Source: an uncultured Bacteroidales bacterium
GTDB taxonomy: Bacteria; Bacteroidota; Bacteroidia; Bacteroidales; Marinilabiliaceae
DNA: 64,000 nt
Reading direction: 5' to 3'
Assembly (NCBI GenBank): GCA_937892255.1
Contig: CALAUL010000081.1
Span: 1 to 64,000 of the forward strand
Shown here: in pieces, positions 53,011 through 62,848 of the stretch
Position numbering within the stretch: the first letter of the stretch is position 1
Layout of the letters: the number at the start of each line of letters is the position of its first letter
Program-made: the position numbers and the translations under genes
Notes under the pieces: model-generated
Databases searched by the model: none
What the model saw: only the letters and a program-made list of their open reading frames with translations
What the model was told of the DNA's origin: nothing

Positions 53011-54354
53011 TCAGTCCATTCTGCCGATGGCTTTTTTATACTCGATATGGCTGAGGTATAGTTTGAATTGTGCTTCGACATTGGCCTGATGAGCTTGTTG
53101 CCAAAGAGATTGAGCCTCGAGTAGGTCGCTGAGAGCTTCAAGTCCGACGTCGTAGGCTTGCTGGCTTAGACGCAGGTTTTCAGATGTTTGTTCGAGGTTC
53201 TCTTTCGATAGGGAGCATTCGAGTTCTGCTTCTTCAAGGTTGTTGATGGCTTGTGTTATTTGTAGTTGCATTTGTTCTGTCTTGTACTCTTGTTCGAGAC
53301 GAGCTTTTTCTACTTTAGCACGAGCGGCTTTAATTTTGTTGTGATTCTCTCCGAAGTGGAAAAGGGGAATGCTGATGTTCATAAGAACGGAGAATGAGCT
53401 GTTGTCAAGAAACAGACGGTCGTTGAGTTCTACGCCACGTGTATATCCTGCCATTCCTACGAGAGCTACAGAGGGTAGGGCGTCGCTGCGTTGTATCTTG
53501 AGTTGTTGTTCGGCAATCTCTATTTGTTTGTTGAGCATTTGATACTCTTGTCGTGAATTAATGGTTGTCTCGGAGGGAGTCGGAGAGTGAGGTAAATTCG
53601 GGTAAGCGTTTTCTATTTCTATGTTGGTTGTCAGTGGCAGACCAATCACATGGCAAAGGTTCATTTGTGCGAGTCTGATAGCGTTTTCGGCTTTTTTGAC
53701 GGCGAGTTGGCTTTCTCCGTATTTGACTTTCACTTTCATGACGTCGTTTTTTGGTTTTATGCCGTTTTTAAATGCGCTTTCTACGTTGTGAAGAAGTTCT
53801 TTCAGCAGGTTGTTGTAACTTGTTGCGACCTTCTTCATCTCTTGAGCTTTAACGAGCAGAGCATAGCTGTTGTCGACAGCGAGTTGTATGTTGATGATTG
53901 TCAGAGAGTCGTTCATTTTCGATAGTTCAACACCCATTGATGACATTTTATTTGCGGCACGTATTTTTCCGCCCATGTAGATTGGTTGTTCTATCTCTAT
54001 GCCACCAGTCACGACGTCGCCTATTTCATATTGCAGAGCTAATCCCGGGAAGTATGTTGTTCCGGGTGTAATGTTACCTGTCGAGGGGTCGACGTTTGGT
54101 AGCAAGCCTCCTTCGATGTTGTATTCTCCTTTTGCTGAACTATATATGCCGTTGATGGAGGCTTTGATATTTGGCAGATATAGGCTGCGGTAGCTTTTCT
54201 GTGAATATATGGCACTCTCTGTTTGTTTTGCCGAAGCGGCAATCTCTTTGTTTTGTTTCAATGCCAAGGCATGACAATCTGCCAATGATAATTTCTCTTG
54301 TGCTGAGATGTATGTCGTTGTCGCAAGTAATAGCGATAATATCAGATGTCTCAT
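53011..54354 (-). CDS. TolC-family outer-membrane efflux protein
   Basis: Outer-membrane channel (447 aa) of the TolC/OprM family. Signal peptide ends near residue 18 (ISAQ). Two long helical halves (about 40-220 and 250-430) show the repeated Ala/Asn/Glu heptads of the tunnel helices, with beta segments between them (SVLMNISIPLFHFGENH near 325). It is the third gene of the efflux operon; its ATG overlaps the pump gene by 4 bp. Confidence 0.93.
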   Translation of the reverse strand: MRHLILSLLLATTTYISAQEKLSLADCHALALKQNKEIAASAKQTESAIYSQKSYRSLYLPNIKASINGIYSSAKGEYNIEGGLLPNVDPSTGNITPGTTYFPGLALQYEIGDVVTGGIEIEQPIYMGGKIRAANKMSSMGVELSKMNDSLTIINIQLAVDNSYALLVKAQEMKKVATSYNNLLKELLHNVESAFKNGIKPKNDVMKVKVKYGESQLAVKKAENAIRLAQMNLCHVIGLPLTTNIEIENAYPNLPHSPTPSETTINSRQEYQMLNKQIEIAEQQLKIQRSDALPSVALVGMAGYTRGVELNDRLFLDNSSFSVLMNISIPLFHFGENHNKIKAARAKVEKARLEQEYKTEQMQLQITQAINNLEEAELECSLSKENLEQTSENLRLSQQAYDVGLEALSDLLEAQSLWQQAHQANVEAQFKLYLSHIEYKKAIGRMD

Positions 54355-57300
54355 TGTTTCGGTTGTTTTATGTGGAAGAATAGTGCGTAGAGTATAGGAA
54401 TGAAGATGAGCGTGATGATGGTACTTACGAGCAGTCCTCCCATTATAGAGGCTGCCAATGAGCCGAACATGGCGTCGGGCAAGAGGGGTATCATGCCTAA
54501 TATGGTGGTCAGAGAAGCCATCATTACGGGGCGCAGACGACTTTGTGCGCTGTAGATAAGTGCAGAGATTGGTTCTGAGCCGCTCTTTAGTTGTAGGGTT
54601 ATTTCGTCCATGAGGACAATCCCGTTTTTGATGAGCATGCCTATTAAACCGAGCGTTCCGACTATGGCAACGAAGTTGAACGTCTTGCCGGAGATGAGCA
54701 TGACGGCGACAACACCGATGAGAATCATCGGCAGACAGCAGAGTATAATGAGCGGCTTGCGATAGTCTTTGAAGAGCATTATGAGAATGCTTATGATGAG
54801 TATTATCGCCAGAGGAAAGTTCTTAAATAGGTACTTCATTGACTGTTTGCTTGCGCTTTTTTCTCCTTGCCATTGAAGAGAGTATCCGTCGGGTAGTTCG
54901 ATGTTTTCAATCTTTTCGGATACTATTTTCCATGCCTTTTCGGTCTCGACGTCCGGGATAGGAGAGCATTGTACTTTCTGACTGCGTTGTCCGTTGAAAC
55001 GTGTGACAACGGGTGGTTCCCATTTGATGTCGATGGAGGTACATATTTGTTTGAGCGGGGTTGTTGTCATAAGTCCGCTTATAAGGTCGTTTTTATTGAT
55101 ATTGCCGTTTTTGATTTTGACGAGAGTCTCTTCGTTTAGAACGCTTTTTATGTTTGGCAATGTAGAGAATACCTGCGTATTTTCGAGATCTTCTATCTGT
55201 TTGCCGTTGTAGTCTAATGCTTTAAGGTATATGTTGTTGCGGTGTATACCTTCATGGAATGTACCTATAGGTATACCGCTTGTTGCAGCCAATAGAGATA
55301 CGCTGACATCGTTGCGGCTTATGCTTAAAGCTCGGGCTGTGGCTTGGTCGTATTCGACATTGAGCATAGGAGTTTGAGGTTCCCAATCGGTAGTTATGAG
55401 GTATACTTCGGGCGTTTGTTCCATTATTTTGCGTGCGCTATCGGCAAGGGAATGCAACACTGCCGGATCCGGACCTATGAACATGGCCTCGATAGGGAAC
55501 TTCTTATACATCAGGTTGTAGCGTTTCAGCTTGATGTATGCTTCGGGGTGCATTTCGTTGAGAGTGCGTTGTATCTCGTCGATATTTTCCGTGAGAGCGT
55601 CGGGCGAAGTAAAGTCTATGATGAGTTCTCCATACGACAGACTTGGAGTGGCTATTGAACGAACAAGGTTGTAGCGTCCGGGCGTTCCCCCAAGTGATGT
55701 TGTGATGTGTTCTATTTCGTTGCGTGTTTGGAGGTATTTCTCTATCTCACGAAGGTCTTCTTTTACTTTTGTGATGTTCGTGCCTTCGGGCAGTTTGTAT
55801 TCCATGTATAGTTGGTTGTACTGCATGTCGGGGAAGAAGCCATGTCGCATATATTTGTAGCCGACAGCGGAGAGTATCAGCAATGCACCCATTGCGCAAA
55901 TGAAGCTTATACGGTGAGAGAGACCGTAGTTTAGGACTTTGCGCAGTGCTGAATATATCTTGCCCGTATATTCTACTTTGTCAGATGTTACTTTCGGGCG
56001 CAAGAAACTTTTTGCCATCAGAGGAACGTGTATCAGAGCCAATACCCAGCTGAGCAAGAGAGACACGGCAAGGACGATGAATAAGTCTCGAGTATACACG
56101 CCGGCAGTGTCGGGCGATAGGAAAATCGGCAAAAAGGCTATTATAGCTATCAGTGTTGCACCGAGCAGAGGTATGGCAGTCTGACGTCCTATGGCAGTCA
56201 GAGCTTCCTCTTTCTTTTTGCCGGAGTTCATATCGATGAGTATGCCGTCCATTATGACTATGGCGTTGTCGACAAGCATTCCCATTGCGAGAACGAACGC
56301 TCCAAGCGACACGCGTTGCATAGTTCCATCTGCCGACTGCAGAAACAGAAATGAACCCAAGACTGTTATTATCAAGCTGATGCCTATGATGACCCCGGTT
56401 TTAAAACCCATCGTTATCATAAGTATCACTATCACGATGATGACGGACTCTATGAGGTTGTTTATAAATGTCATCAGAGAGTCGTTGACTCTGTCGGGCT
56501 GGTTGAAAACCTTGTTGCAGGTGATGCCTGTTGGCAATTGCTTGCTGATGAGTTCATCGATGCGCTCTTGAACGGCGTCGCCAACCTTTAATATGTCCGT
56601 TCCCGACGTTGCGGCAATGAGAATGCCTATCGAACTTTGATTGTCGTAGAGAAGTTCGTTGCGTGTCGGCTCTTCAAAGCTACGTTCTATGACGGCTATG
56701 TCGCGCAGACGCAATTGGTCGTTGTCGTGCCCTTGTATGAGCATTTCTCCTATTTGTTCTACGTTGTTGAACTTGTCGCTTACCGAGACTCTCACTCTGT
56801 TGTCTCCGGCTTTGAAGTATCCGGTGTAAGTGGTTTTGTTGTGACCTTCGATGGTAGAGAGTACCTCTATGGGTGACACTCCCAATGTTGACATTCTCTC
56901 CTGATTGAGAGATATGTTGATACATTCGGTTCGTTTGCCATAGAGTTCAATTCGTTCAACACCGTCTATAACGCTTATTTCGCGTTTTATGTATTCGGCG
57001 TAGTCTGACAGTTCTTTGTGTGTAAATTCGTCACTTGTCAGAGCGTAGAACATTCCATACACATTGCCGAAGTCGTCCTTTACTATTGGAGTCATGGCAC
57101 CTTCCGGAAGAACGCTTACGGCGTCGTTGACTTTGCGACGCAGCAGGTCCCAATGCTGTTCTACGTCGTCGTCTTTCACGGTGCTGAGCAGGTCAACGGT
57201 AATGATGGAGAGGTCATTGAAAGACGAACTTTCGATATTGTTGACGTTACCCATTGTTCGAATACGTTTTTCGAGTATGTCGGTAACTTCAAGTTCTACC

Positions 57301-57473
57301 TGGTGAGCAGATGCTCCCGGGTATGTTGTCACGACCATTGCCTGCTTCACTTTTATCTCGGGGTCTTCGAGTTTGCTCATCTCCGAAGCAGCCAATATGC
57401 CACCTGCAACCAATATTGCTATTATGAAATTAACAAGGTTGCGGTTATTCAGTGCCCACTTACTTATATCCAT
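54351..57473 (-). CDS. RND efflux pump, inner-membrane transporter
   Basis: Proton-driven RND pump (1040 aa) of the HAE1 type. Twelve membrane helices in the usual 1+5 and 1+5 layout, with the proton-relay segment GMLVDNAIVIMDG in helix 4 (two Asp residues) and large periplasmic loops (about 40-330 and 560-860). Expected substrates are drugs, bile acids or dyes; this cannot be read from the sequence. It overlaps the adaptor stop by one base and TolC start by 4 bp. Confidence 0.95.
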   Translation of the reverse strand: MDISKWALNNRNLVNFIIAILVAGGILAASEMSKLEDPEIKVKQAMVVTTYPGASAHQVELEVTDILEKRIRTMGNVNNIESSSFNDLSIITVDLLSTVKDDDVEQHWDLLRRKVNDAVSVLPEGAMTPIVKDDFGNVYGMFYALTSDEFTHKELSDYAEYIKREISVIDGVERIELYGKRTECINISLNQERMSTLGVSPIEVLSTIEGHNKTTYTGYFKAGDNRVRVSVSDKFNNVEQIGEMLIQGHDNDQLRLRDIAVIERSFEEPTRNELLYDNQSSIGILIAATSGTDILKVGDAVQERIDELISKQLPTGITCNKVFNQPDRVNDSLMTFINNLIESVIIVIVILMITMGFKTGVIIGISLIITVLGSFLFLQSADGTMQRVSLGAFVLAMGMLVDNAIVIMDGILIDMNSGKKKEEALTAIGRQTAIPLLGATLIAIIAFLPIFLSPDTAGVYTRDLFIVLAVSLLLSWVLALIHVPLMAKSFLRPKVTSDKVEYTGKIYSALRKVLNYGLSHRISFICAMGALLILSAVGYKYMRHGFFPDMQYNQLYMEYKLPEGTNITKVKEDLREIEKYLQTRNEIEHITTSLGGTPGRYNLVRSIATPSLSYGELIIDFTSPDALTENIDEIQRTLNEMHPEAYIKLKRYNLMYKKFPIEAMFIGPDPAVLHSLADSARKIMEQTPEVYLITTDWEPQTPMLNVEYDQATARALSISRNDVSVSLLAATSGIPIGTFHEGIHRNNIYLKALDYNGKQIEDLENTQVFSTLPNIKSVLNEETLVKIKNGNINKNDLISGLMTTTPLKQICTSIDIKWEPPVVTRFNGQRSQKVQCSPIPDVETEKAWKIVSEKIENIELPDGYSLQWQGEKSASKQSMKYLFKNFPLAIILIISILIMLFKDYRKPLIILCCLPMILIGVVAVMLISGKTFNFVAIVGTLGLIGMLIKNGIVLMDEITLQLKSGSEPISALIYSAQSRLRPVMMASLTTILGMIPLLPDAMFGSLAASIMGGLLVSTIITLIFIPILYALFFHIKQPKQ

Positions 57474-58537
57474 TATAGTAGTCCTCCGATATTGGTAGAA
57501 GATGTTGTCGGTATAGGCTTGACAATATCGTTTTCGTCGATGTTGTTAACGCCTGCTGATATTATGAGGTCATCTTTCTTTAATGTTTCACATTCTATTA
57601 TGCTCATGCCGTCAGACTTGATGTACAGAATTTTGACGTTGCATTTTATAGCTTTGTTTGTTGTAGGGTCTATCTTGTATATAAATGTAGAGTCGTTGTA
57701 GTTTCTTATTGCGCTGTTTGGGACAAGCAGACGTTTGTTGTCGCCTGCATTGTTTTTCTCTGTGATAGTCACAGCCACAGTCATGCCCGGCGATAGTTCG
57801 GGTATGTCCTCTACAAATCCCAACTTCATAGTATATAGTTGGTTTGCGTTGGCTTTATGAATGGTACTCAACGGCGTGAGAGTTATCTCTTTGTTGTTGA
57901 GAAGGTTGGTACGACAAGTGAAAGAGTCAAATTTGTCTCTGTTGATGTAGTCTGATGTAGGGAGATTTATCTCTACTTCGTATCCTTTTGTGCCTAAAAT
58001 TGATATTACGGGCATTCCGGCTCCTATTACTTCATTTTCATTGAAGTGTATTTTCTGTATATAGCCATCAAAAGGGGCATAAAGTTTTGTGTATTCCAAT
58101 TGTTCGCGATGGTGTGTAAGTTTAGCAGTTATTTGTTCCAGACCATAGCGAGCTTTGTCGTAGACGCTCTTTGTCGTTGCGCTGTCTTTGTAAAGAGCCA
58201 TCACGCGTTCGGCGTCACCTTTTAGTTGGTTATATTCGGCTTCTGTTGCGTCAAGTTGCAGCTTATAGTCGGTATCTATAAGTTGTGCGATTTGTTTGTT
58301 TTTGGGGACGTGCTCTCCTTCTCTGACCATGATTTTATCTATCTGTCCATTTAATCTAAACGACAGATTTATATCTTCCGATGCAACTATTCTTCCGGGA
58401 TATCGCATCGATTTGCTTTCGTTGTATTCAACAACGCTGAATGTCTTAACTATTTTTGTTTCTGTCTTTTGCCTTTTATCTGAAGAGCATGATGTTATGC
58501 TGAAAATTAGGGCGATTAGTAAAAAATGTTGTCTCAT
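57473..58537 (-). CDS. RND efflux periplasmic adaptor (membrane fusion protein)
   Basis: Adaptor lipoprotein (354 aa) with lipobox ending at C17. The two half-lipoyl motifs are present (INLSFRLNGQIDKIMVREG near 55-75 and KLYAPFDGYIQKIHF near 155-170) around a coiled coil, followed by the beta-barrel part (SPGMTVAVTI). First gene of the efflux operon, with a -7 box just upstream and a divergent AraC regulator. Confidence 0.94.
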   Translation of the reverse strand: MRQHFLLIALIFSITSCSSDKRQKTETKIVKTFSVVEYNESKSMRYPGRIVASEDINLSFRLNGQIDKIMVREGEHVPKNKQIAQLIDTDYKLQLDATEAEYNQLKGDAERVMALYKDSATTKSVYDKARYGLEQITAKLTHHREQLEYTKLYAPFDGYIQKIHFNENEVIGAGMPVISILGTKGYEVEINLPTSDYINRDKFDSFTCRTNLLNNKEITLTPLSTIHKANANQLYTMKLGFVEDIPELSPGMTVAVTITEKNNAGDNKRLLVPNSAIRNYNDSTFIYKIDPTTNKAIKCNVKILYIKSDGMSIIECETLKKDDLIISAGVNNIDENDIVKPIPTTSSTNIGGLL

Positions 58538-58560
58538 ACTATTGTTCTATTTGTTTAAGG

Positions 58561-58568
58561 CAAAGATA
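58561..58568 (-). promoter_or_regulatory. -7 box of the efflux operon
   Basis: TATCTTTG on the minus strand, 24 nt before the adaptor ATG. The nearest TTTG lies only 14 bp upstream, so an activator may be needed at this promoter. Confidence 0.5.
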
Positions 58569-58709
58569 TACTACTGTATATGCAAAGTAAAGGTTGATAT
58601 CAGTTTTTGATTGGTAGATATGTTTAATATTTATCTGAAAAAATTTGTATAATAGAATTAATTAATATATGTTTGCGGTGTTAAGTGATAAACAAAACCT
58701 ATTATAGTT

Positions 58710-59588
58710 ATGTATGATATAAAATCGCCATTTGAGTTTGTAACTCTTTCTACGTGTGACAAGGAGCGTTTTGCTGATGGCAAGTTGATCTCGACACATG
58801 AGAAGTGTGGTTTCTTTTTGTGTTTGAAGGGTGAGATAAAGATTTCGTTCGGAGAAAACGTATACACGTTAAAGAGAGGTGATACATTTACGTATATGCC
58901 CTCTACTACGTTCCGCCCGCTAATGCGTACTGTCGACGCTGACGGTATAATGGTGCTGATAGATGTGGATTATATTCTAAATCTTACATTGAAAGTTGTC
59001 GGGGTGGAGAACATAATGTTTATCAAGGAGACACCTTACGTGCGACTGTCTGAAGCACAGTTTGAATCTATTTATCATAGCATTTTTAAGTTGCGTGATT
59101 TGACGGAAAAGACACATTGGGATTATCTTGATGCTACATTGAGAACTTTGCACATCGAATTACAAAGATCGATTGTGGAGACAATATATTACGAACTCTT
59201 GTGTATGATACTTAAGAATAACAGAATCGGAAGTATCATTCGTTCTAAGCATGATGAGATATTCTTGAAGTTCCTCTCTTCGTTGTTTAAGAATTACAAG
59301 ACACAGAGGGAGGTCTCTTTCTATGCCAATGAACAGTGTATTTCGCCACGTTATTTTACCACAATAATACGTGAGAAGTCGGGCCGTTCGGCTATCCAGT
59401 GGATTTATACTTTGGTTATCAATGATATTAAGCAGATGCTTGAAACTTCAAATGCAAGTATCAAGGAGATTGCAGAACAATATGGTTTCCAAACGCAGTC
59501 ATTCTTCGGTAAGTACTTCAAGCAGTATGTAGGTGTTTCACCACGTGCTTATCGCCAAAAAGTTCTCTCCGAGAAGTCTAAAAAATAA
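58710..59588 (+). CDS. AraC-family transcriptional regulator
   Basis: Regulator of 292 aa with an N-terminal cupin-like sensor region (about 10-150) and a C-terminal pair of helix-turn-helices (about 190-285; core IKEIAEQYGFQTQSFFGKYFKQYVGVSPRAYR). Divergent from the efflux operon, 172 bp apart, and therefore its likely activator; such AraC-RND pairings are common in Bacteroidales. The inducer is unknown. It ends in a strong terminator. Confidence 0.93.
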   Translation: MYDIKSPFEFVTLSTCDKERFADGKLISTHEKCGFFLCLKGEIKISFGENVYTLKRGDTFTYMPSTTFRPLMRTVDADGIMVLIDVDYILNLTLKVVGVENIMFIKETPYVRLSEAQFESIYHSIFKLRDLTEKTHWDYLDATLRTLHIELQRSIVETIYYELLCMILKNNRIGSIIRSKHDEIFLKFLSSLFKNYKTQREVSFYANEQCISPRYFTTIIREKSGRSAIQWIYTLVINDIKQMLETSNASIKEIAEQYGFQTQSFFGKYFKQYVGVSPRAYRQKVLSEKSKK

Positions 59589-59608
59589 AGTTGTTTTTTA
59601 TGTACGTT

Positions 59609-59647
59609 TAAGCCGTTAGATGTCATTTCCATCTGAACGGCTTTTTT
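59609..59647 (+). terminator. terminator after the AraC gene
   Basis: AAGCCGTTAGATG (59609-59621) pairs with CATCTGAACGGCTT (59629-59642) with a single bulge, loop of 7 nt, then a T-run. Confidence 0.9.
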
Positions 59648-59708
59648 TATGCTCTATTGTAAGGTATCTACTCCGGGTGTTGTGTTGTCCGTATTCGATA
59701 AAAGATTC

Positions 59709-59763
59709 TGCGCACCTTGTGCGCACTTTGTGCGCATAGGGTGCGCAGAAGGTGCGCAGTTAT
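59709..59763. repeat. 11-bp array with TGCGCA anchor
   Basis: TGCGCA at 59709, 59720, 59731, 59742 and 59753, exactly 11 bp apart in every case, with the other five bases variable (for example TGCGCACCTTG, TGCGCATAGGG). The anchor is a palindrome. The array lies between convergent AraC and Sel1 genes. The first two units match the pair in the terminator at 7735-7759. Confidence 0.92.
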
Positions 59764-59783
59764 GTGTTGGCACAAATTCACAA

Positions 59784-59823
59784 ACATACGGTTGTCGACG
59801 TATAAGATGATATACGTGTATGT
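59784..59823. repeat. two-part inverted repeat
   Basis: ACGTATA (59798-59804) and TATACGT (59811-59817) are flanked by ACATAC (59784-59789) and GTATGT (59818-59823). It could fold into a bulged hairpin downstream of the Sel1 gene. No T-run on the minus strand, so a terminator call would be weak. Confidence 0.4.
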
Positions 59824-59833
59824 TGTGTTGTCT

Positions 59834-60439
59834 TTATTGTTCTTTTAACTCTTTTAGTAGTTCTTCGGCCTCGGCATAACCTAATTTTACAGCCTCGTTG
59901 TAGTATAGCTCAGCCTGTATCTTGTTCGCTTTTGTCGGCTCTAAGTTCCTATCAAAGAAATATCCCAATGTCAAAAAGGCAAATCCGTCACGTTCGTTTG
60001 CTGCCTTTACAAGCCACTCTAACCCTTGTGTGGTGTCTTCCAATGGGCATAATCCATAGAGCAACATATAACCCAGTTTTCCCATTGCTTCGACGTCTCC
60101 CGCTTCAGCAAGTTTCCTATAAGCCACATAGGCTTTTTTTCTGTTGGCTTCTACTCCGCATATTCCATACGAATACATAGTGGCGATAGCTTTGAGTGCT
60201 TCGGTGTCGTCATTTGCCGCTGCCGTCTCTATATCGGCACTATATGTCACTCCTTGCTCTTTGTACATTCTCTCCAACGAACCGTCTTCGTCAATGAATA
60301 TCGGTTTGTTGTTTTCCGAATATTGCTCTATGCCACTATTGTTTAGTTCTTTGGGTGTGTCGTTGTTTTTGCTGTTGCAACCGCTTGCTACGATACATAG
60401 TGCTATTGCTGTTGCGATGTTCCTAATTGTTATTGTCAT
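59834..60439 (-). CDS. Sel1-repeat lipoprotein
   Basis: Lipoprotein (201 aa, lipobox ending at C21) with about three Sel1-like repeats between residues 75 and 195 (MYSYGICG, AMGKLGYMLLYG, AFLTLGYFFD). Sel1 proteins act as scaffolds for protein-protein contacts; the partner is unknown. It begins 10 bp after pepD and is the last gene of that transcript. Confidence 0.85.
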   Translation of the reverse strand: MTITIRNIATAIALCIVASGCNSKNNDTPKELNNSGIEQYSENNKPIFIDEDGSLERMYKEQGVTYSADIETAAANDDTEALKAIATMYSYGICGVEANRKKAYVAYRKLAEAGDVEAMGKLGYMLLYGLCPLEDTTQGLEWLVKAANERDGFAFLTLGYFFDRNLEPTKANKIQAELYYNEAVKLGYAEAEELLKELKEQ

Positions 60440-60449
60440 CTTCTTGATA

Positions 60450-61895
60450 TTAAATGCTTCTAAGTATCTTTTTCAGATAGTCCCAAAAACGTACTACACT
60501 CGCTATCTCCAATCGTTCGTCGGGCGAGTGTACATCGTACATTGTCGGACCTATTGATATCATGTCCATTTCGGGTCTTTTGGACAATATAAGACCACAT
60601 TCCAATCCGGCATGTATGGCTTTTATGTCCGGGTTGCCACCGTATATTTGGGTGTACGCCTTTGTCGCCGTTTTTAGTAATTGTGAGTTGATATCTGGCG
60701 ACCAACCCGGATATCCTTCGTTGCATGTCACTCGTGCTCCTATCTTCTCGAAGACTTTTGCCACTCTACGCTGTATGTCGATTTTGCTTGTCTCTGACGA
60801 ACTGCGTTGGCTTGTCGATATGACGATTTTCCCATCGAGATACTCCACCGATGCAAGGTTTGTCGAGGTCTCTACTAATCCTTCTAACTCTTTACTCATA
60901 GCTATTACGCCATGAGGACACTCTAATAGTGCTCCGATAAGTTCTCGCTGTTGCTTCTCTTCAAAGATGTCTTCCGCTGTATCTGTTGTCTCCATAAAGA
61001 GTTCTACATCGGGGTCAGCTTCAGATAGTTCCTCTTGTATGTCGGCACTGAAGAAGTTGAATAGCACACGCACGTTTTCTCTTTCGCTGAATGGTACAAC
61101 ACCTTCCACGACACATTCGCGTGCTATGGCGTTGCGCAGATTGCCTCCTTTGATGTATGTCAGGCGAAATCCGCATTTGTCGGTTGCCGTCTGAAGCCAT
61201 CTTGCCATTATGATATTTGCATTGCCGCGTCCTAAGTGTATGTCGCTACCCGAATGTCCGCCTTTCAGTCCCGAAATCTTTACACGTAAACCTAATGTCT
61301 TTCCCTCCGGTTTTGTTGTGTTGACGTCAAACTCGGCTGTTGTCGAACAGCCTCCGGCACAGCCTATTACTATCTCTCGTTCGTCTTCCGAGTCAAGGTT
61401 GATGAGCGTCTTGCCTTCGAAGAAGTCCGTCTTCAATGCCATGGCTCCCGTCAGTCCTGTCTCCTCGTCGATGGTGAAAAGGCATTCTATGGGTCCGTGT
61501 TCTATGTCGTCGGCATCGAGAAGTGCCAACTCCATGGCTACGCCTATGCCATTGTCGGCTCCGAGTGTTGTGCCTTGAGCTTTCAGCCAACCGTCATCTT
61601 CTACTATTTTTATTCCCTCTGTCAGAAAGTCGTGTTGACAATCGGTGTCTTTCTCGCATACCATGTCTACATGACTTTGCAATACTATTGTCTGTCGGTC
61701 TTCGTATCCTTTTGTGGCACTTTTGCTTATGACGATGTTGCCCACTTCATCTTTGCGATAGGGTAGTCCTCTCTTCTTGGCAAATGCTTCAATGTATGCC
61801 ACTATCTTCTCTTCGTGTTTCGATGGCCTTGGTATGTTGCTTATCTGTTCAAAGAAACGAAAGACTGCCATCTCTCTTATGTCGTGTGTCTTCAT
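60450..61895 (-). CDS. pepD: aminoacyl-histidine dipeptidase
   Basis: M20-family metallodipeptidase (481 aa) of the PepD (Xaa-His dipeptidase) type. Metal-site blocks in order: VLQSHVDMVCEK (His/Asp near 74-76), GADNGIGVAM (Asp near 113), IDEETGLTGA (catalytic Glu pair near 143), and AIHAGLECGLI near the end. Its ATG overlaps the previous gene's stop by one base, and the Sel1 gene follows after 10 bp. Confidence 0.95.
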   Translation of the reverse strand: MKTHDIREMAVFRFFEQISNIPRPSKHEEKIVAYIEAFAKKRGLPYRKDEVGNIVISKSATKGYEDRQTIVLQSHVDMVCEKDTDCQHDFLTEGIKIVEDDGWLKAQGTTLGADNGIGVAMELALLDADDIEHGPIECLFTIDEETGLTGAMALKTDFFEGKTLINLDSEDEREIVIGCAGGCSTTAEFDVNTTKPEGKTLGLRVKISGLKGGHSGSDIHLGRGNANIIMARWLQTATDKCGFRLTYIKGGNLRNAIARECVVEGVVPFSERENVRVLFNFFSADIQEELSEADPDVELFMETTDTAEDIFEEKQQRELIGALLECPHGVIAMSKELEGLVETSTNLASVEYLDGKIVISTSQRSSSETSKIDIQRRVAKVFEKIGARVTCNEGYPGWSPDINSQLLKTATKAYTQIYGGNPDIKAIHAGLECGLILSKRPEMDMISIGPTMYDVHSPDERLEIASVVRFWDYLKKILRSI

Positions 61896-62791
61896 TATTT
61901 GTCTATTTTTATATTTACTCTGCGTTCGTCGAGTGTCTTTATCAGTCTTTTTATCTCTTCGGCATTGAGTGTGTTCTTGTCGATGTTAAATCCGTAATGC
62001 ATATTCAGTAACAGACGTCTTACTACTTCTACATTGTCGCAGGGAAGGTAGTATGTGTCGTGTATCTCTATTTTGTGCATTTTTAGGAATGTTTTTATGT
62101 CTTCTTTGCCAACTATAGAGCCATTGTTTGCGGGGTTGATGTAGAACTTTACATCGTCGGTTCGCAATATGCCGTCTTCGTCCGTCACTACGTCATCAAG
62201 ATAGCAGAGTATGAGTATCTTGGGCAGGCTGACACATCTCACCGGCAAGCCTATCCTTTTGCACAATTCGGCATAGATGATACAGAGTGTCACATGGTTG
62301 CCTTTCGAACGGTTCAACACTTCGTTGATACAGTTGTTATTTGGTGATGTGGGAGTGTCTATGTTTTTAGAAAAACCTTGTTCCTCAAATATATATCTGT
62401 TTATTACGCGCACTCTGTCCAATGGAGTCTGTGCATTTTTTACGTCTCGTCGTATCGAACGCCACATTTCGTTTATAGCTTCGTTGACTATCGAATATTC
62501 CAAGTCGGGATATAGATATCGAGCAACGAGATATGCACCGTACAGTAGGTTTTCGGCTCCTTCGTCTATCCATTCTGTCAGACTGCAACTGATACTCTTC
62601 AAGCCTACGATACGCAAGAGTTCGGTGGCTCTTTTGCGTTTAAGCGGATTGTTGGTTGTCGCTACTGTCTCTTTCAAGATGGGCAGTATGACGTCGCCTT
62701 CTCGCAACAATGCCACACGAACAGCTCCATAGACAATCTTGTCCGGGTCGTCGAGCAACGATATGAGTGCATTTATCTTCTTTGTCAACAT
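61895..62791 (-). CDS. SirB1-like transglutaminase-core protein
   Basis: A 298-aa protein of the SirB1/DUF1347-type group with a transglutaminase-like fold. The N-terminal third is helical, HEAT-like (PDKIVYGAVRVALLREG), and the core shows SPNNNCINEVLNRSKGNHVTLCIIYAELCKRIGLPVRCVSLP near residues 148-190. The family usually has S-L-x-x-V-L-x-x-R-x-G-x-P in the core; here Asn-Cys-Ile-Asn and Lys-Gly-Asn-His are kept in part. Enzyme activity is unproven in the family. It overlaps pepD by one base. Confidence 0.8.
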   Translation of the reverse strand: MLTKKINALISLLDDPDKIVYGAVRVALLREGDVILPILKETVATTNNPLKRKRATELLRIVGLKSISCSLTEWIDEGAENLLYGAYLVARYLYPDLEYSIVNEAINEMWRSIRRDVKNAQTPLDRVRVINRYIFEEQGFSKNIDTPTSPNNNCINEVLNRSKGNHVTLCIIYAELCKRIGLPVRCVSLPKILILCYLDDVVTDEDGILRTDDVKFYINPANNGSIVGKEDIKTFLKMHKIEIHDTYYLPCDNVEVVRRLLLNMHYGFNIDKNTLNAEEIKRLIKTLDERRVNIKIDK

Positions 62792-62848
62792 ACTCTCTGT
62801 TCGTGTTTTTTTGTTCTTGAGTGGAAAGAGGTGAGGCGGCTGACGATG

